A DNA stretch of 29,056 bases from an uncultured Bacilli bacterium (GCA_910583945.1 CAJTYF010000017.1:1-29056); one strand, 5' to 3'. Shown: positions 16,362 to 25,341, numbered from the stretch's first letter. Made by a program: numbers and translations. Notes: a model not told the origin generated them from the sequence alone.

Positions 16362-18524
16362 ATGCCGAATGAAGACGATAAAACGAAACCTCTATACGAT
16401 TTAGAAGAATTGAGCTCTAATAATCAAATTTTTGAAATGGAAAGTAAAACCGAAGTTTATGATAAACCTTTAGGTGAACCACCTGAGATGAAACCTTTGG
16501 AAAAACCAAAGAAAGAAAAAATACTGATCCGTTTTAAAACTTGGTGGAAGAAAAGGTCTAAACAGCAAAAAGCTTTATTTGTTTCAGGGATTATTCTTGT
16601 TCTTGTATTGATTGGGGTAGGACTTTTCTTTTTGATTCAATCTTTTAAAAAAGAAGAAACACCTGTTAAACCTCCTGATGTAATTGTTCAAGAGGAGAAT
16701 TATCGCTATGAAAATGGTCGTTTGGTCTTTTTAAATGCTAATAAAGAAGAAATTGGTTCTTATACCTGTAAAAATATGAATGAGAATCTTTGTTATGTTG
16801 CTTATTACAGTAATGAAGATGAGTTTGATACACCTAGAAAGATTTATCAAGATCAATCAAAAGTGAAACAAAGAAGTCGTATTATTAATGAGCAATATGT
16901 GTTTGTAAGCGATAATCCAAGAGAAACGGATACTTCTTTAGTTTTGTATGACATGAAAGATGAAAAGGCCGTTGAAACCTACGCATTGGTTAAAAATGTT
17001 GACTCCAATACGCATCTTTATATATTAAAAAATACAAATGGTCTTTATGGAACCCTTGATTTTTCAGGAGAAACCCCAACTTCTAAAATGGAATTTAAGT
17101 GGTCTTACTTAGGCTATGTTGAGAATACAAATCATTATTTTGTGGCGACAGAAGGCTTACATCAATTCATCTTAAAAGAGGATGGAAGTACCGTTAGTAC
17201 ACCATTACAAGGAAAAATTAAAAATTTAAATGGGAGTTATGTCAAACTGGTTAATGCCGAAGGAAAGTATGATGTTTTTGATTTTAAAGGACAAAAAGTC
17301 TTTGATGATTCTTTCCAATATGTAGAACTTTATGAGGATTATGTGGGTCTGGTTTTAGATGGTAAATTTTATTTAAGATATTATGATAAGAATAAAATGA
17401 GTGAAGAAGGAATTGAACTTAAGACGACTTCGTTTGTTAAAGAAAGTATTTATGATGAAAATCAACAACTGATTGAAACGAAAGAAGCGTTTTCTTTAGA
17501 GGATAATAATAATATAATTGTGGTGCATGTGGGGGAAGCGACGACCAGTATTAATAAACTTGAAGGGGAGTTAAGTAAACGTTTAAAATTTATTAATTAT
17601 TTTGATGGTAAACTTTATTTTTATAGTGATAATGATAAAAAAGATTTTTTAGGGACTTATATTTGTTCGAATAAAAATAATGTTAAAAGTGGCGATCAAA
17701 CCTTAAGTAATTGTTCGATTGCTAGTGATACGATTTTTGAAGAAAATGATTTTGAAATACCTGGTAAAACAGGGAAGATTCCTATTTTTAATGAACGATT
17801 TGTATTCATAAATGATAATCCAGATTTGGTCAATGAAGGCAATAAAACGATTGTTTTATATGATTTGAAGAAAAATACACAATTAGGGAAGTATATGGAA
17901 GTGGATACTTATTCTTATACTGGAACCGACGAGATTACCTTTAGAACGGTTAATGATTTACAAGTGGTCGCGAAAAATAAAAGTAACAAATATGGAGTAA
18001 TTAAAATTGGTTTGAGTGAAGTTAGTGGTCATATTAATTTTAATTATAATGAAATTGAATCTTTACGAGATTATTATGTGGCAAAGGATGCAACAGGATA
18101 TTTACTGTTAAAAAAGAAGGATGGTTCTGGTGTAACAAGTGCTATTCCTTATAAAATTCGCAATTATAATGAGAAGAATAAAGTGGTAAAGATAAAAAAT
18201 AATGATAAGTATTTTTTAAGAGATTTTCAAGGAAAAGATATTTCTTTAGAAGAAAAAAATGGTTACGCTTATATTGAACTTTATGATGAGTTCTTTGCTG
18301 CTGTAGATGGTAATAATACTTTAAAATTGTTTACTTATGATAAACCTAAAAACAATTTAATTAAAGATAAAACGATTCAATTGACGAGTAAAAATTATTA
18401 TGGAAATGGAACATTGGCTTTTAAAATAAGTGTCAATGCTTTAGAATACGAGATTTTTGTAGGCACCAGTGATAATCAATATACATCGGTTTATAAAGAT
18501 CAGTTTGATAAAGAGGAGCGTTAA
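16362..18524 (+). CDS. Large membrane-anchored protein with two Cys-bracketed, WG-like repeat modules
   Basis: A 720-aa type II-like membrane protein. The N-terminus (1-70) is cytoplasmic, acidic then basic. One membrane segment spans residues about 71-93, and the remaining 625 residues should be extracellular. The outer part holds two copies of one module. Each starts with a Cys pair (Cys136/Cys144 in YTCKNMNENLC; Cys435/Cys451), then an IINEQYVFVSDNP or IFNERFVFINDNP segment, then LVLYDM or IVLYDL. WG-repeat-like units follow (NGLYGTLDFSGE, GKYDVFDFKGQ, NKYGVIKIGL, DKYFLRDFQGK), suggesting a beta-propeller-like fold. The next gene encodes a third copy of the same module. Function unknown; a surface sensor or binding protein is an inference. 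It has its own promoter and is coupled to the next gene by one base of spacing. Confidence 0.8.
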   Translation: MPNEDDKTKPLYDLEELSSNNQIFEMESKTEVYDKPLGEPPEMKPLEKPKKEKILIRFKTWWKKRSKQQKALFVSGIILVLVLIGVGLFFLIQSFKKEETPVKPPDVIVQEENYRYENGRLVFLNANKEEIGSYTCKNMNENLCYVAYYSNEDEFDTPRKIYQDQSKVKQRSRIINEQYVFVSDNPRETDTSLVLYDMKDEKAVETYALVKNVDSNTHLYILKNTNGLYGTLDFSGETPTSKMEFKWSYLGYVENTNHYFVATEGLHQFILKEDGSTVSTPLQGKIKNLNGSYVKLVNAEGKYDVFDFKGQKVFDDSFQYVELYEDYVGLVLDGKFYLRYYDKNKMSEEGIELKTTSFVKESIYDENQQLIETKEAFSLEDNNNIIVVHVGEATTSINKLEGELSKRLKFINYFDGKLYFYSDNDKKDFLGTYICSNKNNVKSGDQTLSNCSIASDTIFEENDFEIPGKTGKIPIFNERFVFINDNPDLVNEGNKTIVLYDLKKNTQLGKYMEVDTYSYTGTDEITFRTVNDLQVVAKNKSNKYGVIKIGLSEVSGHINFNYNEIESLRDYYVAKDATGYLLLKKKDGSGVTSAIPYKIRNYNEKNKVVKIKNNDKYFLRDFQGKDISLEEKNGYAYIELYDEFFAAVDGNNTLKLFTYDKPKNNLIKDKTIQLTSKNYYGNGTLAFKISVNALEYEIFVGTSDNQYTSVYKDQFDKEER

Positions 18525-18525
18525 T

Positions 18526-19530
18526 ATGAAAAAAAGTAAATTAACTTTAGGTTTAATTATTGTTCTTTTGGTTCTTTTTCTTCCTTTAAGTGTTGCTTCT
18601 TTTTTTCTTCATAAGAAATACACAACACCGGTTGTGATTAATCCTAAGAAAGAATTTAAATTTGAAAATAAACTTTATTTTTATCGAGGTAATAATTTGC
18701 TTGGTACTTATGATTGTAAAAACTTTGATGAGTATTGTGATTATGCTTCCACTAAGGAAATTGAACAAAAATATATTTTAAAAGAACCAGAAATGTCAAG
18801 TGGACGTCTTTCATTAATTAATAATCGTTTTGCCTTTTTAATGGATTCATCTACTTCTCAGTTAAATGAAGCGCCTGTTCTTTTGTATGATTTATCAAGA
18901 AGTGATGTTATAGGAGAGTATAAAGAAATTAAAAATTATGCTGTAAAATTGGATAAAGATTATTATATCATTAAAAATGAAAAAGACTCATGGGGGGTTA
19001 TGACTTTTAATGATGGCATTCAATTGATGATTCCCTTTGAATATGAGTTTATAGGTGTTCATGATATTTTGGTAGATAATGGAGCGCTGGATGCTAACGC
19101 ATTTGTTGTAATGAAAAATAATGAATGGCAACTTTTAGATTCAACTGGTCAAGAATTAAGTCCTATTTTTAATAGTGAGATTTATAATTATGATAAACAC
19201 TACATTATATTAGATGAAATCAATGGAATGAAGTTTGTTAATTATGAAGGTGAATCTATTTTTAATGGTCTTTATCAGTATATTGATTTTAATAAAGAAC
19301 ATTCAAATTATTTAGATGTTATTGATCAATCAAATAATTATTATCTTTATGATTTAGTAGCGAAAAAAAATATAACAAGTCCTCATTATGTTTCAAGTAT
19401 AAATGATGTTCAAATTGTAGAAGAAAAAGGCATGCTTCGTCTTTATATTAATGATACATTGATAGAAAATATCGTTGTTGATGAAGATTTAGCGTCGGAT
19501 GACGACGATGTTGACGTAGATATTGGTTGA
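18526..19530 (+). CDS. Membrane-anchored protein with one Cys-bracketed module
   Basis: A 334-aa protein with a single N-terminal membrane anchor (about residues 6-28) and an outward C-terminal domain. The domain is the same module found twice in the upstream protein: LGTYDCKNFDEYCDYA with Cys64/Cys71, then RLSLINNRFAFLMDSS, VLLYDLSRSDVIGEY, and WG-like units (DSWGVMTFNDG, NEWQLLDSTGQ). The C-terminus is strongly acidic (ASDDDDVDVD). ATG 18526 with GAGGAG upstream is preferred to the in-frame ATG 18469, which lies inside the previous gene. The two genes are one operon and look like a duplication followed by fusion or fission. The stop codon lies inside the promoter of the next T-box leader. 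Confidence 0.8.
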   Translation: MKKSKLTLGLIIVLLVLFLPLSVASFFLHKKYTTPVVINPKKEFKFENKLYFYRGNNLLGTYDCKNFDEYCDYASTKEIEQKYILKEPEMSSGRLSLINNRFAFLMDSSTSQLNEAPVLLYDLSRSDVIGEYKEIKNYAVKLDKDYYIIKNEKDSWGVMTFNDGIQLMIPFEYEFIGVHDILVDNGALDANAFVVMKNNEWQLLDSTGQELSPIFNSEIYNYDKHYIILDEINGMKFVNYEGESIFNGLYQYIDFNKEHSNYLDVIDQSNNYYLYDLVAKKNITSPHYVSSINDVQIVEEKGMLRLYINDTLIENIVVDEDLASDDDDVDVDIG

Positions 19531-19554
19531 AAAAAAATAGAAAAAGGTTATAAT
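19527..19554 (+). promoter_or_regulatory. Sigma-A promoter for the valine T-box operon
   Basis: TTGAAA (19527-19532), 16-bp spacer, TATAAT (19549-19554). It overlaps the stop codon of the preceding gene. Confidence 0.75.
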
Positions 19555-19561
19555 AGAAGAA

Positions 19562-19784
19562 AAAGCAATGAACTTGAGGAGTATATAATAAGAATTTATA
19601 GAGAGCTTATGTTAGGTGGAAATAAGTAAAACTTATTATAGAAGGTAGCAAGGAAGCTGAAAAACTGAAATGAGTAAGTTTTTCCGGATTATTTCCGTTA
19701 TCAAGAAATGAGTAGCATGATTTTACATGAATGAAGGTGGTACCGCGGGAAATCTCGTCCTTTTCTAGAGGAGGAGATTTTTTT
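19562..19784 (+). promoter_or_regulatory. T-box leader, probable specifier GUA (Val)
   Basis: The conserved core AAGGTGGTACCGCGGG starts at about 19734. Stem I AGAGAGC, a GGTGGAAA region and a stem III ending ATTTCCGTTATC are also present. The probable specifier is GUA in AGAAGGTAGCAAGG. It is followed by GC, as is GCU in the other T-box of this window, and valS lies downstream. The terminator pairs AATCTCGTCCT with AGGAGGAGATT (one mismatch) and is followed by a T run ending at the next ATG. Its 3' strand contains the Shine-Dalgarno sequence of the first gene. GCA (Ala) is the alternative specifier reading. Confidence 0.88.
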
Positions 19785-20534
19785 ATGAATTATGAAGTTG
19801 TTTTAGAAAATTTTAAAAAATTTCTGGAGAAATTTGATTCTAAAGAGAGTATGATCAACATGAAAGTTAGTCATAGTTATCATGTTGTGGGACTAGCGAG
19901 TATTTTAGCTAAAAGACTAAATTTAGAGGAAGAAAAAGTAGTGTTTGCAAAAGTATTAGGCTTATTACATGATTTAGGAAGATTTTATCAGTACCAGGAA
20001 ACTAAAGAATATAATGATTTAAAAACGAAAATGGATCATGCAAGAACCGCAACAGAATATTTGTTTCAAGAAAAATATATTGAGAATTTTAATATATCCA
20101 AGAAATATTATAAAATATTAGAAAAAGCCATTTTTAATCATAATAAATTGGAAATAGAAAGTGGTTTAACGAAGGAGGAACTTTTTTGGGCAAAGTTTAT
20201 AAGAGATATAGATAAGATAGACATATTAAGAGTGTGTGGAACGAATTTTTCTTTAGCCTTTGATGAGCCCGTTTCCAAAAAAGTGAAGACTGACTTTGAT
20301 GCCCATACTTTGGTAAATAGGGAAAATATAAAAAATTCAAGTGATACTATTATTTCTTATTTGGCTTTTCTTTATGATTTGAATTTTAAGGAATCCTATT
20401 TATTATTAGAGGAAACGGATAATTTAGAACTTTTTATTGGTAGTATTGAAGTGGTTAAAGGCTTGGAAGAAGAATTTAATGATTATGTAAATTCTGTCAG
20501 GGCGTTTTTGAAAGAGAAGGTTCAGGATGAATAG
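19785..20534 (+). CDS. HD-domain phosphohydrolase
   Basis: A 249-aa HD-superfamily hydrolase. Metal ligands are in place: His30 and His33 in SHSYHVVGLA, His62-Asp63 in LLHDLGR, a DHA segment at 84-86, NHNK further on, and a final Asp in RDIDKIDIL. Such proteins hydrolyse phosphate bonds in nucleotides or related compounds; the substrate is not evident. ATG 19785 is the start: AGGAGG lies ten bases upstream. In-frame starts further upstream lie in the T-box and are excluded. It is the first gene of the T-box(Val) operon, before a small ORF and valS. It differs from the other HD-like protein of the window (492-1139) in keeping all ligands. Confidence 0.85.
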   Translation: MNYEVVLENFKKFLEKFDSKESMINMKVSHSYHVVGLASILAKRLNLEEEKVVFAKVLGLLHDLGRFYQYQETKEYNDLKTKMDHARTATEYLFQEKYIENFNISKKYYKILEKAIFNHNKLEIESGLTKEELFWAKFIRDIDKIDILRVCGTNFSLAFDEPVSKKVKTDFDAHTLVNRENIKNSSDTIISYLAFLYDLNFKESYLLLEETDNLELFIGSIEVVKGLEEEFNDYVNSVRAFLKEKVQDE

Positions 20535-20852
20535 AGAAATGGTATTTTTATTAAATGTTGTCAGACAGTGAATGGAAATTTGATTAAAAGAAAATCTTTG
20601 GATGTTTATAACTATTATGCTTCAATAATACCAATAAATAAACAATTGAAAAAAAGAATTATAAATTATGGAGATTATATGGGGGCATATCCAAAGTTTA
20701 TATCAATTTCTGAGTTTACAAATATGAAAAATTATATGTACTTGCATGATGATGCCGAAATAAGGCGAGTATCAGGAAAAAATGAAAAAGATGTTAATTT
20801 TTTAGAAGAGGCTGTGCTTTTTTTAGGAAAAAAATTATATAAAGGAGAGTAA
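20527..20852 (+). CDS. Small ORF between the HD gene and valS, start uncertain, possible frameshift
   Basis: Two frames may belong together. ATG 20527, overlapping the HD stop and preceded by AAGG, opens MNREMVFLLNVVRQ and stops at TGA 20569-20571. The other frame is open from 20535 to 20852. Its first usable start is GTG 20568, which has no ribosome binding site; read from there it gives 94 residues. That frame encodes a lysine- and tyrosine-rich peptide with DVYNYYASIIPINKQLKKRI and KNEKDVNFLEEAVLFLGKKL. Joined by a frame change around 20568, the gene would encode about 108 aa. The second frame ends one base before the valS start. I do not recognise the product. It could be a decayed gene, a frameshifted one, or a real 94-aa protein with a poor start. 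Confidence 0.45.
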
Positions 20853-23270
20853 ATGATGTTGGATAAAAAATATAATGCTTTAGAAAAGGAAGCGCATTGG
20901 TTAAATTATTGGAAAGAGAATAAAATTTATGAATTTAAACCCGATGAAAGAAAGGTGTTTTCAATTGATACACCACCCCCAACGGTGAATGGAAAAATTC
21001 ATATTGGACATATTTTTTCTTATTCACAGACAGAAATGATAGCTCGTTATAAAAGATTAAGAGGGTATAATATCTTTTATCCTTTTGGTTTTGATGATAA
21101 TGGGTTACCTAGTGAACGTTTGGTGGAAAGAGAACAGGGAAAAAGAGCTCATGAGATAGGAAGAGAAGCTTTTTCAAAGCTTTGCTATGAAACAACCGAT
21201 AAGTATGAGTCAGAATTTCAAGAATTGTTTAGTCAACTAGGCGTTAGCACGGATTGGGGAATACATTATAAAACCGTTAGTCCTTCTACGATTAAGGTGA
21301 GTCAAGCCTCTTTTTTGGATTTAGTAGATAAGGGGCATTGTTATCATAAAGAAAGCCCAGCATTGTGGTGTAATGAATGTTTAACTTCAATTGCCCAAGC
21401 GGAACTTGAAACGAAAACGGTTAAAACGACTTTTAATTACATTCATTTTAAAACAGTAGAAAATCAGGAAGTATTTACGATTGCGACAACGAGGCCAGAA
21501 TTATTACCAGCTATTGTTTGTGTTTTTGTCAATCCAGAAGATGATGCTCATAAACATTTAATTGGAAAACATGCCCATATTCCAGTGATTGATGTAGAAG
21601 TTCCTATTTTAGCGGATGAAAAGGTAGATAAGGATAAAGGGACTGGTGTTGTCATGTGTTGTACGTTTGGCGATCAAACCGATATTGAATGGTGGAAGAA
21701 ATATCAATTACCATTGAAAGCTATTTTTACACGTGATGGGCGCATTATTGAAGAAGTTCCTATTTATGGTGGTCTTAAAATCAAAGACGCCCGTAAGCAA
21801 ATTATTGAAGATTTACAAGAGGCAGGGGTTGTCGAAAAAATCGAAGAATTAGAGCATGAAGTTCAAACGCATGAACGTTGTGGTAAAGAAGTTGAGTATG
21901 CGGTCATGAACCAATGGTTTATAGATATCATGAACCATAAGCAAGATTTTTTACGTATGGGGGAAGAAATCAACTGGTATCCTGCTCATATGAAAGTTCG
22001 TTATGATGAATGGGTTGAAAATATTCTATGGGATTGGTGTATTTCTAGACAACGTTATTTTGGTGTACCTTTTCCTGTTTGGTATTGCGAGGCTTGTGGA
22101 AAACCCGTGTTTGCATCATTAGAAAATTTACCAGTGAATCCATTAGTCGATGAGCCACCTGTTAAGACTTGTTCTTGTGGTTGTTCTAAGTTTGTTCCTG
22201 AAACAGATGTTATGGATACGTGGGCGACTTCTTCTGTTACACCTTTAATTAATATGCGTTATGGAGAAAAAGAAAATTATGAATCGATTTTAAAACCAAT
22301 GAGTATTCGTACTAATGCCCATGATATTATTAGGACTTGGGATTTTTATACGATTGTAAAAAGTTTTTATCATTTTGGTATGCGTCCTTGGGATAACGTG
22401 ATGATTAGTGGATTTGTGATGGCAAATAAAGGAGAAAAGATTAGTAAAAGTAAAGGGAATAGTAAATTTGAACCCATTGATTTAATTCATGAGTATTCTG
22501 CTGATGTGGTTCGTTACTGGGCGGGTTCAGGAAGACTCGGTACCGATATTATTTTTAGTGATGAAACGTTCTTGCGTGGTAAAAAACTTATTAATAAAAT
22601 ATGGAATGTGGCAAAATTTATTGAGATGCATTTAAGTGATTTTAAAGATAAAGAATTTACAGATTATGAATACATGGACAAGTGGGCACTTGGAAGTTTT
22701 AAAGAGATGGAAGAGAATTTTATTCATTATTTAGAAGAGTTTGAAGTGGGTCTAGCTTTAAATACTTTAGAGAAGTTCTTTTGGAATTTTTGTGACAATT
22801 ATATAGAAATCGTGAAACATAGATTATACCGTCCTGAAGAGTTTGGAGAAGTTCCTCGTTATTCAGGACAGAAAACGGTTTATACATTACTTTATAAATT
22901 GTTACAAGATTTTAGTATTTTCTTTCCATTTATTACCGAAGAAATTTATCAAGAGTTGTATCATCATGAAAAATCTATTCATTTAACTGAACTAAAACCA
23001 TTGAGTTTTGATTTTAAAGAAGAAGTTAAAAATGGCGATGCAATCATTAATATTATTAGTGAGGCAAGGGGAGAGAAGTCTAATAATAATAAATCTCTAA
23101 AAACACCGATTTCACTTTTAGAGTTGCTTGTTCATTCTGATTTAAAAGAGGCCATTGAAAAGTCTATCAAAGATTTTAGAGCTACATTATTTATTGAAGA
23201 ATTGATTTTAAGTGAAGGTGTAGAGACTTATAAAATAGAAAAAATTGAACTTTCAGAAAATGATAACTAA
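20853..23270 (+). CDS. valS: Valine--tRNA ligase, archaeal type
   Basis: This class I synthetase charges tRNA-Val. The 805-aa protein has HIGH in NGKIHIGHIF and KISKS in GEKISKSKGNS. The editing (CP1) domain is marked by TIATTRPELLPA, and the anticodon-binding domain is C-terminal. Several signatures are of the archaeal type: FGFDDNGLPSERLVE where bacterial ValRS read PGTDHAGIATQ, and DVMDTWATSSVTPLI where bacterial ones read DVLDTWFSSAL. It lacks the long C-terminal coiled coil of typical bacterial ValRS. An archaeal-type ValRS in a bacterium is known from Rickettsia. Cys pairs near residue 410 (WYCEACGKP, TCSCGC) suggest a zinc ribbon. The start has AAAGGAGAG upstream; ATG 20856 is an equal alternative. 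It is under a T-box of bacterial type. Confidence 0.93.
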   Translation: MMLDKKYNALEKEAHWLNYWKENKIYEFKPDERKVFSIDTPPPTVNGKIHIGHIFSYSQTEMIARYKRLRGYNIFYPFGFDDNGLPSERLVEREQGKRAHEIGREAFSKLCYETTDKYESEFQELFSQLGVSTDWGIHYKTVSPSTIKVSQASFLDLVDKGHCYHKESPALWCNECLTSIAQAELETKTVKTTFNYIHFKTVENQEVFTIATTRPELLPAIVCVFVNPEDDAHKHLIGKHAHIPVIDVEVPILADEKVDKDKGTGVVMCCTFGDQTDIEWWKKYQLPLKAIFTRDGRIIEEVPIYGGLKIKDARKQIIEDLQEAGVVEKIEELEHEVQTHERCGKEVEYAVMNQWFIDIMNHKQDFLRMGEEINWYPAHMKVRYDEWVENILWDWCISRQRYFGVPFPVWYCEACGKPVFASLENLPVNPLVDEPPVKTCSCGCSKFVPETDVMDTWATSSVTPLINMRYGEKENYESILKPMSIRTNAHDIIRTWDFYTIVKSFYHFGMRPWDNVMISGFVMANKGEKISKSKGNSKFEPIDLIHEYSADVVRYWAGSGRLGTDIIFSDETFLRGKKLINKIWNVAKFIEMHLSDFKDKEFTDYEYMDKWALGSFKEMEENFIHYLEEFEVGLALNTLEKFFWNFCDNYIEIVKHRLYRPEEFGEVPRYSGQKTVYTLLYKLLQDFSIFFPFITEEIYQELYHHEKSIHLTELKPLSFDFKEEVKNGDAIINIISEARGEKSNNNKSLKTPISLLELLVHSDLKEAIEKSIKDFRATLFIEELILSEGVETYKIEKIELSENDN

Positions 23271-23286
23271 GGTTATTGTTTTTTTA
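23263..23286 (+). terminator. Weak terminator-like hairpin after valS
   Basis: ATAAC (23263-23267) and GTTAT (23272-23276) form a 5-bp AT-rich stem followed by a T run. It overlaps the valS stop and the -35 region of the next promoter. Low stability makes it doubtful. Confidence 0.35.
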
Positions 23287-23303
23287 AAGTTTTTTGTTAT
23301 AAT
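23276..23303 (+). promoter_or_regulatory. Promoter for the metallophosphoesterase gene
   Basis: TTGTTT (23276-23281), 16-bp spacer, TATAAT (23298-23303). Confidence 0.55.
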
Positions 23304-23334
23304 AGTGTTAGTTTGAAAAGTATAGGGAGTTTTT

Positions 23335-24111
23335 ATGAAAGAAATAGTGAATCAAAAAGCTATCGATGAGTTAAATAGTCAACTTTCTAATCCAGCAATG
23401 ACTCGTCAAAAAAGAAAAAAAATTTTAAATGAAATGAAAAAATTACTTTTTTTGGTTTCGATTAATGAACCCATCGCTCTAATTTCTGATACGCATATTG
23501 GAAGTAAAAATGATAATTTTGAATACATTAAAAGAGCTTATGATTTTTTTAATCAAAAAGGAATAAAGAAAGTTTTACATACAGGAGATTTGTTTGATGG
23601 ACTTTGCGAGTATCAAAACATTTATGAAATTTCTAAGAAGGAAGTTATCTGTCAAAAACAAATTGATAAACTTTTTAAAGAATATCCAAAAGGATTTGAA
23701 AATTTTATTATTTTAGGAAATCATGATGAAGATATTTTACGTTTAGATGAGACCCTAATTGATACATTATTTATGAATCGAGAGGATTTTATTTTTTTAG
23801 GAACTAATATGGGTTATTTAAAATGGTACGAAAAAACAATTGTGATGAAACATCAGAAAGGTGATTCTGTTTCGTCGGATTTGATTTTAAAAGGTCATGC
23901 TCATTTTTTTTCTTATCCAGAAGTTAAGACAATTTTAAGACTTCCTACTTTAAGCGATAATCATCCCATAAAAGTTTCTAATAGGTATGGTTTACCTGGC
24001 TTTCTTGTTTGTGAAAAAGAAGTAAATAATTATTGGTTTGATTATTATGTTTTTCAAGGAGGAAATTTACAGCGTGTTTTAAAGCAGCAAACGTTGTTTC
24101 ATAAATCTTGA
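23335..24111 (+). CDS. Calcineurin-like metallophosphoesterase
   Basis: A 258-aa member of the calcineurin-like phosphoesterase superfamily. The metal-binding motifs follow the canonical order: Asp52 and His54 in SDTHIG, Gly83-Asp85 in TGDLFDG, Asn129-His130-Asp131 in LGNHDE, His173 in MKHQKG, and His188/His190 in KGHAHF. The 45 residues before the first motif are helical and basic. It has no signal peptide, so it should act in the cytoplasm. The substrate cannot be read from sequence; family members act on nucleotides, phosphoproteins or nucleic acids. The ribosome binding site is TAGGGAG. The next gene's -35 overlaps its TGA stop. Confidence 0.85.
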   Translation: MKEIVNQKAIDELNSQLSNPAMTRQKRKKILNEMKKLLFLVSINEPIALISDTHIGSKNDNFEYIKRAYDFFNQKGIKKVLHTGDLFDGLCEYQNIYEISKKEVICQKQIDKLFKEYPKGFENFIILGNHDEDILRLDETLIDTLFMNREDFIFLGTNMGYLKWYEKTIVMKHQKGDSVSSDLILKGHAHFFSYPEVKTILRLPTLSDNHPIKVSNRYGLPGFLVCEKEVNNYWFDYYVFQGGNLQRVLKQQTLFHKS

Positions 24112-24136
24112 CAAATCTTTATTTTTTGAATATAGT
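24108..24136 (+). promoter_or_regulatory. Sigma-A promoter for the 24163 gene
   Basis: TTGACA (24108-24113), 17-bp spacer, TATAGT (24131-24136). It overlaps the preceding stop codon, so that TGA is a true gene end. Confidence 0.8.
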
Positions 24137-24162
24137 AATAAATCAAGAAATGGGGTTAGAAA

Positions 24163-25341
24163 ATGGTTATCGAAAAATACAAAAAAGAATTAGAAGTAAT
24201 TGAAAATGTAATTCAGCGTAATCGTATCGCTTATTACAATACAGATAATGAAACTCTTCCAGGTATGAAAAAGTTAAAGGAGACTTATAGGAATCAGCAA
24301 TCTGAAGCTAGTATTCAGCTTATAGAAAAATTTAGGAATGAAATTAGCAGTGTTTTAGATTTTTTAAACAATGATGAAAATGATTATTTGGTCTATACAG
24401 ACTATGTTTTTATTAATTGGTCTCTTTATTTTCATGAGTCTGTTGATTCAAGCTTAGAACATTTTTCTTACAAGGAAAAGTTCGAAATTATTATGTTTTT
24501 TATAAAAAGAAATTTAGATCATCATTTATTGGATTTAGATGATCATTCTTTTAAAAAAGATTTATGGAAAACTTATTATGCTCATTTATCTGAACAGGAT
24601 TTTGAAAAATTATATGTTGAAGAAATTAATAAAAAAGAAAAAGATAAAAATAATTTATATTTTAGAAAATCATTGTTAAAAAGTAAGGAAAAATGGCAAT
24701 TTAAACAAAAAGTTATTGTTGCGCATCGAATGATTAAAAAACATTATTTTGAAAATAAAGATAATTTTTCTGAAAAAGATATGTCTTTTATTCTTCAAGC
24801 CTTTAAAACTCTAAAGTTTTATCCTCAAATGTGTGATGCTTTTAGTGTTTTATTAAAGAAAAAGATTAAAGTAGAAAAGGAAGAAAAGAAAGTTGTTCCT
24901 AAAAGAGATATGAAAACTATGAATCAAAAAGAATCTAAAAGGCTTTATAGAGAAATCATGGTATTTTATGATATTGATGCTCAAAGAGTTATACGTCCTT
25001 TAACTTTATCAGAAATTATTTTACTTGTGCAAAAAATGTTTCAGATTAATATTTCTCAGAAAGAGATTATTAAATTTATTTTAAATATAAATAAAGAAGG
25101 ACTTGAAGCTTATAAAAATAGTAAAGAAAAATTAGAGGCATATTACCCTAAAATTATAAAGTATGCAAGTGAGGAAACAGTTTCTCTTTTAAATTCTTAT
25201 TTACAAGAAATGATGGTAAAGACCCAAAGTTATGAAGATTATTCTTTTTGGAAAGAAAATATGGAAATAGAATTAAAAAAAGGGTTGTTAGAAATTCGTG
25301 ATGTGTATGAATATGAACTTAATAAAGGAATGAAAATTTAA
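24163..25341 (+). CDS. Hypothetical helical protein
   Basis: A 392-aa protein I do not recognise. It is nearly all charged helix, rich in Lys, Glu and aromatic residues, with no signal peptide, membrane segment or Cys motif. The middle (about 235-260) is a lysine-rich linker (KVEKEEKKVVPKRDMK) that divides an N-terminal from a C-terminal helical domain. ATG 24163 is preceded by a GGGG-containing site and a near-consensus promoter. It is convergent with the next gene, which starts on the other strand after a 50-bp gap in which I see no convincing terminator. Confidence 0.75.
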   Translation: MVIEKYKKELEVIENVIQRNRIAYYNTDNETLPGMKKLKETYRNQQSEASIQLIEKFRNEISSVLDFLNNDENDYLVYTDYVFINWSLYFHESVDSSLEHFSYKEKFEIIMFFIKRNLDHHLLDLDDHSFKKDLWKTYYAHLSEQDFEKLYVEEINKKEKDKNNLYFRKSLLKSKEKWQFKQKVIVAHRMIKKHYFENKDNFSEKDMSFILQAFKTLKFYPQMCDAFSVLLKKKIKVEKEEKKVVPKRDMKTMNQKESKRLYREIMVFYDIDAQRVIRPLTLSEIILLVQKMFQINISQKEIIKFILNINKEGLEAYKNSKEKLEAYYPKIIKYASEETVSLLNSYLQEMMVKTQSYEDYSFWKENMEIELKKGLLEIRDVYEYELNKGMKI

